This document shows, in pieces, positions 18,309 to 27,416 of a stretch of DNA of 64,000 nucleotides. The notes beneath the pieces are model-generated. The model made no database searches and was not told the DNA's origin. It was given only the letters and a program-made list of their open reading frames with translations. The first letter of the stretch is position 1; each line of letters opens with the position of its first letter. This DNA is from Deefgea tanakiae (GTDB lineage Bacteria > Pseudomonadota > Gammaproteobacteria > Burkholderiales > Chitinibacteraceae): assembly GCF_019665765.1 (NCBI RefSeq), contig NZ_CP081150.1, positions 124,001 to 188,000 on the forward strand. The letters run 5' to 3'. The position numbers and the translations under genes were made by a program.

Positions 18309-19334
18309 TTAGTTCAATGCGTAGGGCAGGCTTAATTGAGTCAATTGGGGGCCGTTTGCATCAATTAAGTGAAGTCCTTGTTCTAAACTCGCAATTTGTG
18401 CCACGACCAATACTTCTGAGCCGCCTTGCGGTGCTGGCGCTGCGAGCATGATTTTGCCGCTGGCTTGACCATTCATTTCAGGGCTATACACGTCTTGCCC
18501 AGCAGCAACATCAAGACTGTCGACATGCATGCGATAAGTGCGGCGCTTCAGTTTGCCTAAATATTGGGTGCGCGCCACAATTTCTTGGCCGGGGTAGCAG
18601 CCTTTCGTAAAACTAACGCCACCAATTAATTCCATATTGGCCATCTGTGCGACGAATTCTTCGTGCGTTGCGCCGGTAATCCACGGAGCGCCAGCACGAA
18701 TTTCTGTTAGTTGCCAAACCGCCGAACTCGATGCTGTTGCGCCATTGGCGATCAGTTGCCCCCAAATCGATTGCATGTGTTCTGGATTAGCAATGATCTG
18801 ATAGCGTGCGCCTTCAAGACCAATCACGGTTGCGTTGTCATGATGCTGTGCTTCAAGCGCAGTTGGCGCTGAATTAAACATTGTTATGATGATCGCAGTG
18901 GCATTTGGCCCTGCAACGCCGACTTGAACCCATTCCGCGTTGACATCACTGGCTTTGGTTTTGCTCCGCATGATAAACATCGAAAGGCGTTTTTGAATGG
19001 CGGCCTGAAGTTCGGTGGCCACTTGCAGTAAATAGTCGTCGCCTTGGCGGGAAATTAGAAAGCTCGCTTGCATTCGACCCTTGGGGGTTGAATAGCTTGA
19101 GTACTGCACCGCGCCCTGAGTGAGTGCACGAATGTCGCTTGAGAGTTGCCCTTGCAGAAAAGCTTGGCTTTCTTCGCCTTGAAAACGAATCAAACCATAC
19201 TGCAGTAATGGGCAGCACACAGCGCTGGTTTCAAGCGCTTCGAGTTCTTGCTTGGCTGCGCCATAACTAATTACATTCATATTCTCGCCTTCGATGGCTC
19301 CACCTGCTTGAAGTAGAAATTCGTTCCAGTTCAT
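18309..19334 (-). CDS. ygfZ: Folate-binding tRNA-modifying protein YgfZ
   Basis: 341 residues, related to the GcvT aminomethyltransferase fold. The family signature KGCYPGQEIVARTQY is present. YgfZ uses tetrahydrofolate to support Fe-S enzymes such as MiaB. The start at 19334 gives about 20 residues before the conserved fold. A hairpin separates it from the upstream AsmA-like gene on the same strand. Confidence 0.9.
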   Translation of the reverse strand: MNWNEFLLQAGGAIEGENMNVISYGAAKQELEALETSAVCCPLLQYGLIRFQGEESQAFLQGQLSSDIRALTQGAVQYSSYSTPKGRMQASFLISRQGDDYLLQVATELQAAIQKRLSMFIMRSKTKASDVNAEWVQVGVAGPNATAIIITMFNSAPTALEAQHHDNATVIGLEGARYQIIANPEHMQSIWGQLIANGATASSSAVWQLTEIRAGAPWITGATHEEFVAQMANMELIGGVSFTKGCYPGQEIVARTQYLGKLKRRTYRMHVDSLDVAAGQDVYSPEMNGQASGKIMLAAPAPQGGSEVLVVAQIASLEQGLHLIDANGPQLTQLSLPYALN

Positions 19335-19365
19335 TGCAATTAATCCTCATTTGGCAAAAAGTAAG

Positions 19366-19387
19366 TACGCCCCGTAAACGGGGCGTA
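19366..19387 (-). terminator. Probable terminator of the AsmA-like gene
   Basis: A perfect 10-bp hairpin (TACGCCCCGT / ACGGGGCGTA) with a 2-nt centre. On the minus strand it is followed after a few bases by a short T run, so termination may be partial. Confidence 0.6.
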
Positions 19388-19411
19388 AAGGCATGTCCGA
19401 AGTTTAACGGA

Positions 19412-20683
19412 TTATTCGATGATTTCGTCTTTGGTTTGCGCTGTATTGTTGATGACGTCACTTTGCGGGCGATTTGAGCCTTCGCTACGCAACTCGGGTG
19501 CCGATAATAAACCCGTGATGTTCAGGTTGTTGCTCACGATGACTGCGCCCGCAGCCAGTTGTGAAGCGGCAGAGCCTGAGATTTTGCCCTCTTGAATGAC
19601 AACGTTTGCTCGGGTGCGAAGTTTTCCAGATTCGAGTATTAAGCTGTGTAGCTTGATTGAATTAGTGTTGATGGTTATACCTCCAGCCAGCGTACTGAAG
19701 TTGGTTTGACCTCCGCGACGAAGTACTGTTGGGCTTTGCGATTTAAGTGGAGTGATTAAATCAAAGTTATGTAGGGTGCCGTCTTGGATAATAAAGCGAC
19801 CTTGAATTTGTGGTTGTTTAAAAAGTTGATTGTAAGTTGGGCTTTGATATTTAAACGTAACATCACTATTCATACGGCCTGTGCTGCGAGTGATGGGGCT
19901 AAACACAGTAATCAGCGGCTCTACATTGATGGTCTTACTGAATATTTGTCCGGTAAGTATCCATTCTTGCCCCCAAGCTAGTTGTGCGCTACCTGTCACG
20001 ATGCCGCCATAAATGTCGCCGCGAATGTCCGAAATAAGCAAGCCGTCGGCGTTGGCAGTGCCCATCAGTTTAAGAAAATCAAACTTAACCGGATGACCAA
20101 ATGGCAATTCCCAACCTCTGGCGTTGAATTGCACTTTGAATTGACCCGCTGAAGCGGGTTGCACTTGAATTTCTGCGCGGCCTTGGTCGGCGCGAATCAC
20201 TAAGTCGCCAATGCTGCCATCAGGGTTGAAAAGCAACTCACCATCGATGGGGCCTACGGTATTCGATTCCAGTTTGACTGAAGCTTGCTCCAGATTGAGT
20301 CGATCAATTTTGACGCCGCTGGTGTCTGATTTAACACGGTTAGGCAAATCCAGAGCAAAAGCGCGTGAGAATGTCGCGTTGCGTACGGTGACGTCACGAA
20401 TGGATTTGCCATAGTTCAGCAGGTTATAGCTGGTGACAGGAATGGCCACTTCTGCAATTTGAGCAGCTTCGGGAGAGTCGATCACCACATTTTGTAAAGT
20501 AAACACAGGCGCCGGTTGATAGCTAAATTCAATTTTAGCGATGGTGGTTTTGCCACCATTGATTTTTGTTAGTTTGTTTTCTAGTTGGTTTTTGACGGCG
20601 TCATAAGGAAATACCAACGGCAAGGCCGCGGCAAGGCCAATGATTACAGCACTGCCAATAAGTAGATTTTTTGGATTAGGCAT
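19412..20683 (-). CDS. AsmA family protein
   Basis: 423 residues. N-terminal membrane anchor at about 7-25 (LLIGSAVIIGLAAALPLVF), then the AsmA-type repeating-beta pattern (YDAVKNQLENKL, FTLQNVVIDSP, VTVRNATFSRAFA). AsmA-like proteins bridge or line the periplasm and are linked to phospholipid movement to the outer membrane. This one is shorter than E. coli AsmA (about 617). Transcribed away from the tRNA cluster. Confidence 0.75.
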   Translation of the reverse strand: MPNPKNLLIGSAVIIGLAAALPLVFPYDAVKNQLENKLTKINGGKTTIAKIEFSYQPAPVFTLQNVVIDSPEAAQIAEVAIPVTSYNLLNYGKSIRDVTVRNATFSRAFALDLPNRVKSDTSGVKIDRLNLEQASVKLESNTVGPIDGELLFNPDGSIGDLVIRADQGRAEIQVQPASAGQFKVQFNARGWELPFGHPVKFDFLKLMGTANADGLLISDIRGDIYGGIVTGSAQLAWGQEWILTGQIFSKTINVEPLITVFSPITRSTGRMNSDVTFKYQSPTYNQLFKQPQIQGRFIIQDGTLHNFDLITPLKSQSPTVLRRGGQTNFSTLAGGITINTNSIKLHSLILESGKLRTRANVVIQEGKISGSAASQLAAGAVIVSNNLNITGLLSAPELRSEGSNRPQSDVINNTAQTKDEIIE

Positions 20684-20712
20684 CTTTAGTCGATAAAATT
20701 GTTAGGTTATTC

Positions 20713-20741
20713 TTGACTGCTCAGCGATGGATCGCTATTAT
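20713..20741 (+). promoter_or_regulatory. Sigma-70 promoter of the tRNA-Asn cluster
   Basis: TTGACT at 20713-20718 and TATTAT at 20736-20741 with a 17-bp spacer, ending 16 bp before the first tRNA. Confidence 0.7.
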
Positions 20742-20757
20742 ACGCCTCCTAAGCGAT

Positions 20758-20833
20758 TCCTCGATAGCTCAGTTGGTAGAGCAACGGACTGTTAATCCGT
20801 GTGTCCCTGGTTCGAGCCCAGGTCGAGGAGCCA
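20758..20833 (+). tRNA. tRNA-Asn (GTT), copy 1
   Basis: 76 nt with encoded CCA. Acceptor TCCTCGA / TCGAGGA, anticodon loop CTGTTAATC (anticodon GTT), TTCGAGC T-loop. Identical to the two copies downstream. Confidence 0.98.
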
Positions 20834-20897
20834 AGAATACCGAAGTTGTTAGAGTAATAGCAACATCAAACTGATTTGATCGTCAGCATAGATCAAT

Positions 20898-20973
20898 TCC
20901 TCGATAGCTCAGTTGGTAGAGCAACGGACTGTTAATCCGTGTGTCCCTGGTTCGAGCCCAGGTCGAGGAGCCA
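20898..20973 (+). tRNA. tRNA-Asn (GTT), copy 2
   Basis: Identical 76-nt sequence, 140 bp after copy 1. The spacers before copies 2 and 3 are similar, so the unit was duplicated in tandem. Confidence 0.98.
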
Positions 20974-21038
20974 AAACACTAGAGCTGTTAAAATTATGTA
21001 ATAGCAAAAAGCTGATTTGATCAGCAATAAAAATCAAT

Positions 21039-21114
21039 TCCTCGATAGCTCAGTTGGTAGAGCAACGGACTGTTAATCCGTGTGTCCCTGGTTCGAGCCC
21101 AGGTCGAGGAGCCA
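21039..21114 (+). tRNA. tRNA-Asn (GTT), copy 3
   Basis: Identical 76-nt sequence, 141 bp after copy 2, followed directly by a terminator. Confidence 0.98.
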
Positions 21115-21120
21115 AATACG

Positions 21121-21150
21121 AAGGGCTAACTGAAAAGTTAGCCCTTTTTT
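21121..21150 (+). terminator. Terminator of the tRNA-Asn cluster
   Basis: AAGGGCTAAC / GTTAGCCCTT stem with a 6-nt loop, then six T. Confidence 0.9.
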
Positions 21151-21231
21151 ATTGTTTTTCAATCTGAATTTTTTGAACTTCGTCGTTGACCCGTTTATGC
21201 TTGTTGTATATTTGTCACGAAGGATGTTCAA

Positions 21232-21765
21232 ATGTCTGAAGATGTTCCGGCTATTGAGTCGACACATACTCCCCCTCAAGGGTTCTTTGCCCAGCATCGG
21301 CTTGCCATTATCGGCGCTGGTGTATTTATTCTCGTAATTTTGTTTCTCTTGATTGGCATCGCTATTGGCATGGCGAAAAAAAATTTCGAGAAGAAGTTTT
21401 ATCTGACTCAAATTGAAAAATTAAAAGATGCGCTGACCGATTCTTTAGATAAACGTACCGAATTAGATAAAGAAATGGTAGAGCTACGGGGCGAGCTAAA
21501 AGCAAAAAAAGATCATGTACGGGATCTTGAAGATAAGATCGCAGATTTGAAGCATGCCAGTAGCAAAGCAGAAAAGACGGGTGAGACGCATTCCAAAATT
21601 ACCGATTCAGGTGGATCTGCAGGTACTAGTTCTGATCCGGGCGAGGCTTATTTGCGCTTGAAAGCGGGTGACTGCTTGATTCAGGGTAGTGGTAGTACCG
21701 CTGCTAATTGGCAGGAGTGTTTAAAAAAAGGTAAGAAGACCGCCACTCCATCAGCAGGTCATTAA
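21232..21765 (+). CDS. Single-pass membrane protein with coiled coil
   Basis: 177 residues, family not recognised. A cytoplasmic N-terminus of about 25 residues, one TM helix (about 27-50, LAIIGAGVFILVILFLLIG), a strongly charged coiled coil (about 60-110, EKLKDALTDSLDKRTELDKE), a Ser/Gly linker, and a short C-terminal segment with two Cys (AGDCLIQ, WQECLKK). It stands alone between terminators. A role in envelope assembly is possible but unsupported. Confidence 0.75.
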   Translation: MSEDVPAIESTHTPPQGFFAQHRLAIIGAGVFILVILFLLIGIAIGMAKKNFEKKFYLTQIEKLKDALTDSLDKRTELDKEMVELRGELKAKKDHVRDLEDKIADLKHASSKAEKTGETHSKITDSGGSAGTSSDPGEAYLRLKAGDCLIQGSGSTAANWQECLKKGKKTATPSAGH

Positions 21766-21816
21766 GTATGTATTATGTGAGACGTGGCGTTTAAGTTGCC
21801 CATCGTAGTGAAGCTA

Positions 21817-21851
21817 CAAAAAAGCGGCCCCTGTTGGTGGCCGCTTTTTTG
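21817..21851. terminator. Bidirectional terminator
   Basis: ACAAAAAAGCGGCC paired with GGCCGCTTTTTTGT across a 7-nt loop, between convergent genes. Confidence 0.88.
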
Positions 21852-21873
21852 TATGTATCTATAAATGCTGGGT

Positions 21874-23028
21874 TTAACGAGTTAAGGCCCCTGTTGGCGA
21901 CATCATCGTGATTTCACCGAAGTTTGAACCATCACGTTTTTTATCCGAAAAATCAATCATAAAACCACCCATGTCATACTTTTTCAAGGTCGTCAGTGCA
22001 TTGTAGATGGAGGAGCGAGTTGGACTTTTGCCGGCTCGTTTGATGGCCTCTACGATAAGTCGTGCAGAAATATAGCCTTCTAGCATGGCGTAGCTTGGGT
22101 AGTTTGCAATGGCAGCCAGGGAGTCTTCTTTGCCTGATCCTGTACCCATCTCATTAAATACGGCAGTTTGAAATTCTTGAATGAGGCGCTCACGAGGATT
22201 GTAGGGGTAGGGGAAGACTTGGCTAATACCTAGGCCATGGCCACCTTTCTTTCCGATGGTTTTTGCAACTTCTTCAAATTGAACCTGAGATAGCGCGTAA
22301 ATCTGTGAGGTGCCGCCTTTTTCCTTGTATTGTTGAACAAAGCTTGCGGCAGGTTTAGATAGAGCAACAATGATAATTGCTTCGGGATTGAGCTTGGCCA
22401 ACTCTTGCGCGGCCTTGCTGGTGTCGCCGGTTTTGCCATCAAATGAAGCTTCGCCCATTAGCGTTAATTGCTTTTTGGCGAGAGATGTTTTTAATGATGC
22501 AACCCCTGCTTGGCCTAGTGCGCCTTTTTCTGCCACAACGGCAATTTTTGTTACGCCAAGATTGCCGGCGAGTAGTTTAACCAAGCGATCAGTTTCTTGG
22601 GTGAAGCTTGCGCGGGTATGAAAAACGAATAAGCTGCCATTGCCGCGCAAAGACTCGGCGCCGCTATGTACTGAAACTAAGGGAATACCAGCGTTATCTA
22701 GAGTTTTCGTTTTGATGAGCTCAGCGACGCCTTCGGTACCAAAGTAGGAAATGAGAGCGACGGCATTTTCTTTTTCGATGAAATCGATGGTGTTTTTGAC
22801 TGTACGTTTTGCATCATAACCATCGTCGCGAACAATATGCGTAATCAATTCGCCATTGATACCGCCGCGTCCATTGATGCTATTGAAGTAAAGCGATGCG
22901 CCCAAGGCAATGGCTTTGCCAGTTTCTGCGGCAATGCCCGTGGTCGGAACGGACTGCCCAATAATAATTTCAGCTTGAGCCAATGTAGAAATCGTTAGAC
23001 TAACGCCAATGATGATTTTTTTTAACAC
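21874..23028 (-). CDS. Branched-chain amino acid-type ABC transporter binding protein (Peripla_BP_6)
   Basis: 384 residues with the GTG start at 23026-23028. It is preceded by GGAGGGG at 8-nt spacing and gives a compact signal peptide (MLKKIIIGVSLTISTLAQA); an ATG eight codons upstream overlaps that ribosome site. The mature protein has the LivJ/LivK type I fold (IIIGQSVPTTGIAAETGKA, YFNSINGRGGINGELI). No permease genes adjoin it, so its ligand and membrane partner are unknown. Confidence 0.82.
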   Translation of the reverse strand: MLKKIIIGVSLTISTLAQAEIIIGQSVPTTGIAAETGKAIALGASLYFNSINGRGGINGELITHIVRDDGYDAKRTVKNTIDFIEKENAVALISYFGTEGVAELIKTKTLDNAGIPLVSVHSGAESLRGNGSLFVFHTRASFTQETDRLVKLLAGNLGVTKIAVVAEKGALGQAGVASLKTSLAKKQLTLMGEASFDGKTGDTSKAAQELAKLNPEAIIIVALSKPAASFVQQYKEKGGTSQIYALSQVQFEEVAKTIGKKGGHGLGISQVFPYPYNPRERLIQEFQTAVFNEMGTGSGKEDSLAAIANYPSYAMLEGYISARLIVEAIKRAGKSPTRSSIYNALTTLKKYDMGGFMIDFSDKKRDGSNFGEITMMSPTGALTR

Positions 23029-23272
23029 GTTCCAATCCCCTCCGAGTGTCATTCTCTGCCAAGCATCTTAAATTATTGTTTGCTGATGGTATAGTATTCG
23101 CCCGCTGCAACGTAGTAATACGCTGGAGATTGCGCACTTTTTCATTTCTAGGCATTGGCAAGCGAGCCTAAAATGCCGCATCATGCAGTACTAAGCTGAC
23201 TATTATATGCTGTCTGGATGTCAGTTTTTGTAGTCTTGTTTGTTTTTCAGTGATTCATTTGGAGTTGGGTAT

Positions 23273-23758
23273 ATGCGGCGTGCTGTATACGCAGGGAGCT
23301 TTGATCCGGTTACCAAGGGGCACTTATGGATGATCGAGCATGGCGTCAATTTGTTTGATGAAATGATTGTCGCCATCGGTGAGAATCCCGACAAACGTTA
23401 CACCTTTAGCGTTGCTGATCGTGTAGCGATGTTACGTGAGACCACTTCACATTGGCCTAATTTGCGCGTTGAAATCTTCGAAAACCGCTTTCTCGTCGAT
23501 TATGCCCGTGAACAAGGCGCGCAGTTTATTCTGCGCGGGATTCGCGAAGCGGCAGATTATGAGTTTGAACGCAAAATGCGTTATGTGAATGCCGATTTGG
23601 CTCCGCATATCGATACCATTTTCTTGATGCCGCCACGAGAAATTGCTGAAATTAGCTCGACGATGGTCAAAGGCCTTGTTGGTCCAACTGGCTGGGAAAA
23701 TGTCGTGAAGCAATATGTGCCTGATCCAGTCTTTTTACGTTTATTGGCAGGGCGTTAA
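23273..23758 (+). CDS. coaD: Phosphopantetheine adenylyltransferase
   Basis: Penultimate step of coenzyme A synthesis: 4'-phosphopantetheine plus ATP to dephospho-CoA. 161 residues. Nucleotidyltransferase motif [10 protein letters not shown] near the start, [12 protein letters not shown], and EISSTMVKG at the end. The ATG at 23273 is preceded by GGAG; an open extension upstream lacks family similarity. Confidence 0.95.
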   Translation: MRRAVYAGSFDPVTKGHLWMIEHGVNLFDEMIVAIGENPDKRYTFSVADRVAMLRETTSHWPNLRVEIFENRFLVDYAREQGAQFILRGIREAADYEFERKMRYVNADLAPHIDTIFLMPPREIAEISSTMVKGLVGPTGWENVVKQYVPDPVFLRLLAGR

Positions 23759-23792
23759 AACGCGAATTTTGATTTGTTGCAAGGAGCTTCTC

Positions 23793-24545
23793 ATGGCTAG
23801 GCTTGCTTTGGTGGCTCTTTATTTTTTTGCTCTGATGATCACACCGACGGCTAGCGCAAAAGTATTGGAGTTGGTCACGCTGCAATATCCACCTTATGCA
23901 TATCAAGCACAAGGTGAAGTAAAGGGGATGGCGGTTGAACTGATCCAAGAGGCTTTTCGCCGCATGAAGCAACCGATCAAGATCAGTATTTTACCTTGGG
24001 CTAGAGCGATTTATCGTATTGAGCAGGGGCAGAGTGATGCGATTTTTACCATCTATAAAACGAAAGAACGTGCCGTTTTCACTGATTATTCAAATGAAAT
24101 CTTAATCCATCAAAGTATGGCATTGTTTACGCGCAAAGATTCACCGATTAAGTTTGATGGTCAATTAAGCGCCTTGGCGCAGTATCGTTTTGGTGTGGTT
24201 CGCAAAGTCAGTTATGGTGATATTTTTGATCAGGCCGTGAGCAATCACCAGATTTCCCCTCCTGATATTACCGACACCGGTGAACAAAATGTGATGAAGT
24301 TATTGCAGGGGCGCTTTGATATTTTGGTGAGTAATAAATTAGGCGCTTTGCATATTTTGCAGCAAATGGGGCAAGCAGAAAAAGTCAGTATGCTCTCGCC
24401 TGAAATAGAGCAGATTCCTAGCTATATCGCTTTTGCCAAAAAAAATCATCTACAAGTAACTCGTGATCAGTTTGATGCGACTTTACGAGAAATGAAGCGC
24501 GACGGCAGTTATGCCAAAATTGTGAGTCGTTATTTGTTGCCCTAG
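23793..24545 (+). CDS. Periplasmic solute-binding protein, family 3 (SBP_bac_3-like)
   Basis: 250 residues. Signal peptide (MARLALVALYFFALMITPTASA). The mature part (LELVTLQYPPYAYQAQGEV, KGMAVELIQEAFRRM, LPWARAIYRIEQGQSDAIF) fits the polar amino-acid binding-protein fold, in the branch of stand-alone bacterial proteins without a transporter. AAGGAG at 23781 sets the start. It follows coaD by 34 bp and may be read with it. Ligand unknown. Confidence 0.8.
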   Translation: MARLALVALYFFALMITPTASAKVLELVTLQYPPYAYQAQGEVKGMAVELIQEAFRRMKQPIKISILPWARAIYRIEQGQSDAIFTIYKTKERAVFTDYSNEILIHQSMALFTRKDSPIKFDGQLSALAQYRFGVVRKVSYGDIFDQAVSNHQISPPDITDTGEQNVMKLLQGRFDILVSNKLGALHILQQMGQAEKVSMLSPEIEQIPSYIAFAKKNHLQVTRDQFDATLREMKRDGSYAKIVSRYLLP

Positions 24546-24655
24546 GTCGATTGCAGCGGCTTGATGCAATGTAACATCAGGAATTCAAAAGCATAATACC
24601 TGCGAACGAGCGCTTGCAAACTGGTAAACTACGCTTTTGCTTTTCAGTTGCTGCC

Positions 24656-25594
24656 ATGTCTGATCTCTCCAGTTATAAAAATCGTCTCACTAAAAATATG
24701 CGCCATTGGGGTAAATGGGCGCGTCGGCAGGGGCTGACTTGCTATCGCATTTACGACCGCGATGTGCCTGAGTTTCCGATGATTGTCGATGTGTACGGCG
24801 ACCGCGTGCATTTACAAGAGTACGACACCGGCTGGATGGAAACCGACGAAGCGTATTCGACGTGGGTGGATGAAGTGCATGCAGCGACTGCCGAAGTGTT
24901 TGGCATTCCGCTCGAGCACGTTTCGCTCAAAATCCGCAAGCGCATGAAAGGCCTGACGCAATATGAAAAAACGGAAGGCGCGGGCGAGTTTTTTGTGGTC
25001 GAAGAAAACGGCCTGAAATTCGAAGTCAATCTCGAAGCTTACCTCGATACGGGCCTGTTCCTCGATCACCGTAATACACGTAAACGTGTGATGATGGAGG
25101 CGAACGGCAAGCGTTTCCTCAACCTATTTAGCTATACCGGTGCATTTAGTGTTTACGCTGCGGCGGGTGGTGCGGTTTCGACGATGACGGTTGATTTGTC
25201 GAATACTTATCTTGATTGGGCGGGGCGTAATTTTGCCTTAAATGGTATGGACGCTGGCAATCACCAATGGGTGCGTGCCGACGTGTTTGAGTTTTTACGT
25301 GAAGCGACGTGCAGCACGCAAAAATATGATTTGATCGTGATGGATCCGCCAAGTTTTTCCAATTCGAAGAAAATGCTCGGCGTACTCGACGTGCAGCGCG
25401 ACCATGCGTATTTGATTGAATCCTGCCTGTCTTTGCTGGCGCCCGGTGGCGTACTGTATTTCTCAAACAATTTGCGCAGCTTTGAGCTCGACCCGATGTT
25501 TGTTGGAATGTCAGAAAACCTCACCGCTTCGTCAATTCCGGAAGACTTCCGCAATAAGCGGATTCATCAGTGCTTCCGCTTTGTGAAAAAATAA
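24656..25594 (+). CDS. Class I SAM-dependent rRNA methyltransferase, RlmK-like (stand-alone)
   Basis: 312 residues. It matches the C-terminal half of the E. coli RlmKL (YcbY) fusion: YRIYDRDVPEFPMIVDVYGD at the start, LDTGLFLDHRNTRKRV, the SAM-binding LFSYTGAFSVYAAAGG, and the catalytic-loop DPPSFSN. That half makes m7G2069 in 23S rRNA. There is no THUMP/RlmL half here; it may be encoded elsewhere. The ATG at 24656 is chosen because the upstream extension overlaps the likely promoter. Confidence 0.85.
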   Translation: MSDLSSYKNRLTKNMRHWGKWARRQGLTCYRIYDRDVPEFPMIVDVYGDRVHLQEYDTGWMETDEAYSTWVDEVHAATAEVFGIPLEHVSLKIRKRMKGLTQYEKTEGAGEFFVVEENGLKFEVNLEAYLDTGLFLDHRNTRKRVMMEANGKRFLNLFSYTGAFSVYAAAGGAVSTMTVDLSNTYLDWAGRNFALNGMDAGNHQWVRADVFEFLREATCSTQKYDLIVMDPPSFSNSKKMLGVLDVQRDHAYLIESCLSLLAPGGVLYFSNNLRSFELDPMFVGMSENLTASSIPEDFRNKRIHQCFRFVKK

Positions 25595-25697
25595 AATCGA
25601 TCGACCACTCAGACGCAGTGGCACAGACGAAATCACGCGCATTATGTGATTTTCTAGCGTGCTCCTCTGCGTCTTTGTGCTTTCTGTGGTGCAAAAA

Positions 25698-27119
25698 ATG
25701 AACGCTATTTATCCTGCACCGCTGGTGCTGCTTGATCTGGAAACCACGGGCGCCAATCCCACGACGGATCGAATCACTGAAGTGGGTCTGCTTCAGGTCG
25801 ATGCAGAGGGTATTGCCTCATGGTCATCATTGGTTAATCCTTGCCAGTCTATACCTCCATTTATTCAACGATTGACGGGAATCGATGATGCGATGGTGGC
25901 AGATGCGCCGCTATTGGCCGACCTTGCCGCTCAATTACAAGAAAAACTCAGAAATCGCATCTTCGTCGCGCACAATGCGCGCTTTGATTACACCTTTTTG
26001 CGCAATGAATTTAAGCGTCTTGGCCTGACGTTTCGTGCCAAAGTGCTCTGCACCGTACAGCTCTCGCGCAAACTCTATCCCGATGAATTCAAGCACAGCC
26101 TCGATGCGTTGATCGCACGGCATGGTTTGAAATATCACGGTGAGCGCCACCGCGCATTAACCGATGCCGAGCTGATTTACCAATTCTTGCAAGCAGCAGT
26201 GAAAGACTTGGGCGCTGAACGCGTCCAGCAAGCGATTGATGAGTTGATTCGCCCGCCTGCATTGCCAGCACAAATCGACGAATCGGTGATCGATGATCTG
26301 CCCGATACCGCTGGTGTGTATGTGTTTTATGGCGAAAACGATGAAGCGCTGTGGATTGGCAGCAGTTCGAATATTCGCCGCCGCGTATTGCAGCATTTTG
26401 GCAAAAAAGCCAATGAAGGCCCCGCCGCGTATTTGGCGCGTGATTTACGGCGCATTGACTGGATTGAAACTTCGGGCGATTTGGGTAGCGCATTGCTAGA
26501 GCGAAAATTGATTCAAGAACTGCGCCCACGGATGAATCCGGTGGTGCGGCAAAAAGTCGATCAAACTCAGTCGGTCTGGGAAATCGCCTTGCCCAAAGCT
26601 GTGCGCGGTGAAGAAATCACGGCGCTGCAGCCTAAATTATTGCCCTTGAGCCAGCTTGCCACTGCGCGTGGCGAATTGTTTGGCCCTTTCCGTGGCGCGC
26701 GCGAAGCACAAAACATCATGAATCGCGTCATCAAAGGGCAGGGCTTGTGCCGCCAAGTGTTGGGCTTAGAAGCGCCGCGCAAAGAGGGCGGCCCATGTAC
26801 GGCACATTTGCAAGGTGATTGCCGTGGCGCGTGCATTGGGCGCGAAGCTATGGGCTTGCACAATGGTCGTTTACTCGCAGCACTCGCCAAACACAAACTC
26901 GCACCGTGGCCGTATGCTGGTGCGATTGCGATTGCTGAAGGGCCAGAATGGGCGCCCGTGCTGCATGTCATCGATAACTGGTGCTATCTTGGGCAAATCG
27001 GTGATGTGAATGAATTAGCAGAGCTGATCGCAACCAGTAAGCCTGCCTATGATGTGGATATGGCGAAGTTGATTCGCAGCGAGATCAAGAAACTGGTAGA
27101 TAAAATTCAGCAGATCTAA
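25698..27119 (+). CDS. DEDDh 3'-5' exonuclease fused to a GIY-YIG/Cho-type endonuclease
   Basis: 473 residues. N-terminal DnaQ-type exonuclease (DLETTG near 12-17, HNARFDYTFL, then the H/D motif in ERHRALTDAEL). Residues about 195-280 hold a GIY-YIG nuclease domain (DTAGVYVFYGENDEALWIG, SSNIRRRV), and the C-terminal part has the Cys cluster (GPCTAHLQGDCRGACIG) of UvrC/Cho proteins. The fusion is a known proteobacterial form, probably in DNA repair. The stop overlaps that of the small ORF on the other strand. Confidence 0.88.
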   Translation: MNAIYPAPLVLLDLETTGANPTTDRITEVGLLQVDAEGIASWSSLVNPCQSIPPFIQRLTGIDDAMVADAPLLADLAAQLQEKLRNRIFVAHNARFDYTFLRNEFKRLGLTFRAKVLCTVQLSRKLYPDEFKHSLDALIARHGLKYHGERHRALTDAELIYQFLQAAVKDLGAERVQQAIDELIRPPALPAQIDESVIDDLPDTAGVYVFYGENDEALWIGSSSNIRRRVLQHFGKKANEGPAAYLARDLRRIDWIETSGDLGSALLERKLIQELRPRMNPVVRQKVDQTQSVWEIALPKAVRGEEITALQPKLLPLSQLATARGELFGPFRGAREAQNIMNRVIKGQGLCRQVLGLEAPRKEGGPCTAHLQGDCRGACIGREAMGLHNGRLLAALAKHKLAPWPYAGAIAIAEGPEWAPVLHVIDNWCYLGQIGDVNELAELIATSKPAYDVDMAKLIRSEIKKLVDKIQQI

Positions 27120-27286
27120 TTTAAGCGATGTTCTAAGTTGTGCCAGCAGGCGCGCGCTGAGTCTCCCGCCATGCACATGGCTTGAGCTGCATTGCCGTGC
27201 AGTGCCATTTTCGGCCTATTGCTGAGTAATGCCGCCGAGACTGCGGTGTAGACCAATAAAAAGAGTGCAAGTAAAAAGAGTTTCAT
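27116..27286 (-). CDS. Small exported-protein ORF
   Basis: 56 codons plus stop. MKLFLLALFLLVYTAVSAA is a good signal peptide or membrane anchor; the rest (about 37 residues) contains two Cys (AMCMAGD, RACWHN) and is otherwise featureless. GGGG lies 4-5 nt before the ATG. The TAG stop overlaps the stop of the exonuclease fusion by 2 nt. No family recognised; coding status is suggested only by the signal peptide and ribosome site. Confidence 0.45.
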   Translation of the reverse strand: MKLFLLALFLLVYTAVSAALLSNRPKMALHGNAAQAMCMAGDSARACWHNLEHRLN

Positions 27287-27416
27287 ACTGACCCCGACAC
27301 CGAGTTGGTATTGGGTATTAAACTATTTTTATATGAAATTTTCAAGACAGCTTGATGAATGGTTTGTGATGATTTGCTAATGTAGGGCGCTTTGTTTTTC
27401 AAATGAGGGCAGTGCG

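Noticed and set aside
20758-21114. Regular repeats resembling a CRISPR array
   Set aside because: The repeated unit is a complete tRNA-Asn gene of 76 nt and the spacers are similar to each other.
23099-23126. GTATTCGCC...GTAATAC between the binding-protein gene and coaD
   Set aside because: Only 28 nt between the ends, so it does not fit the 45-nt family.
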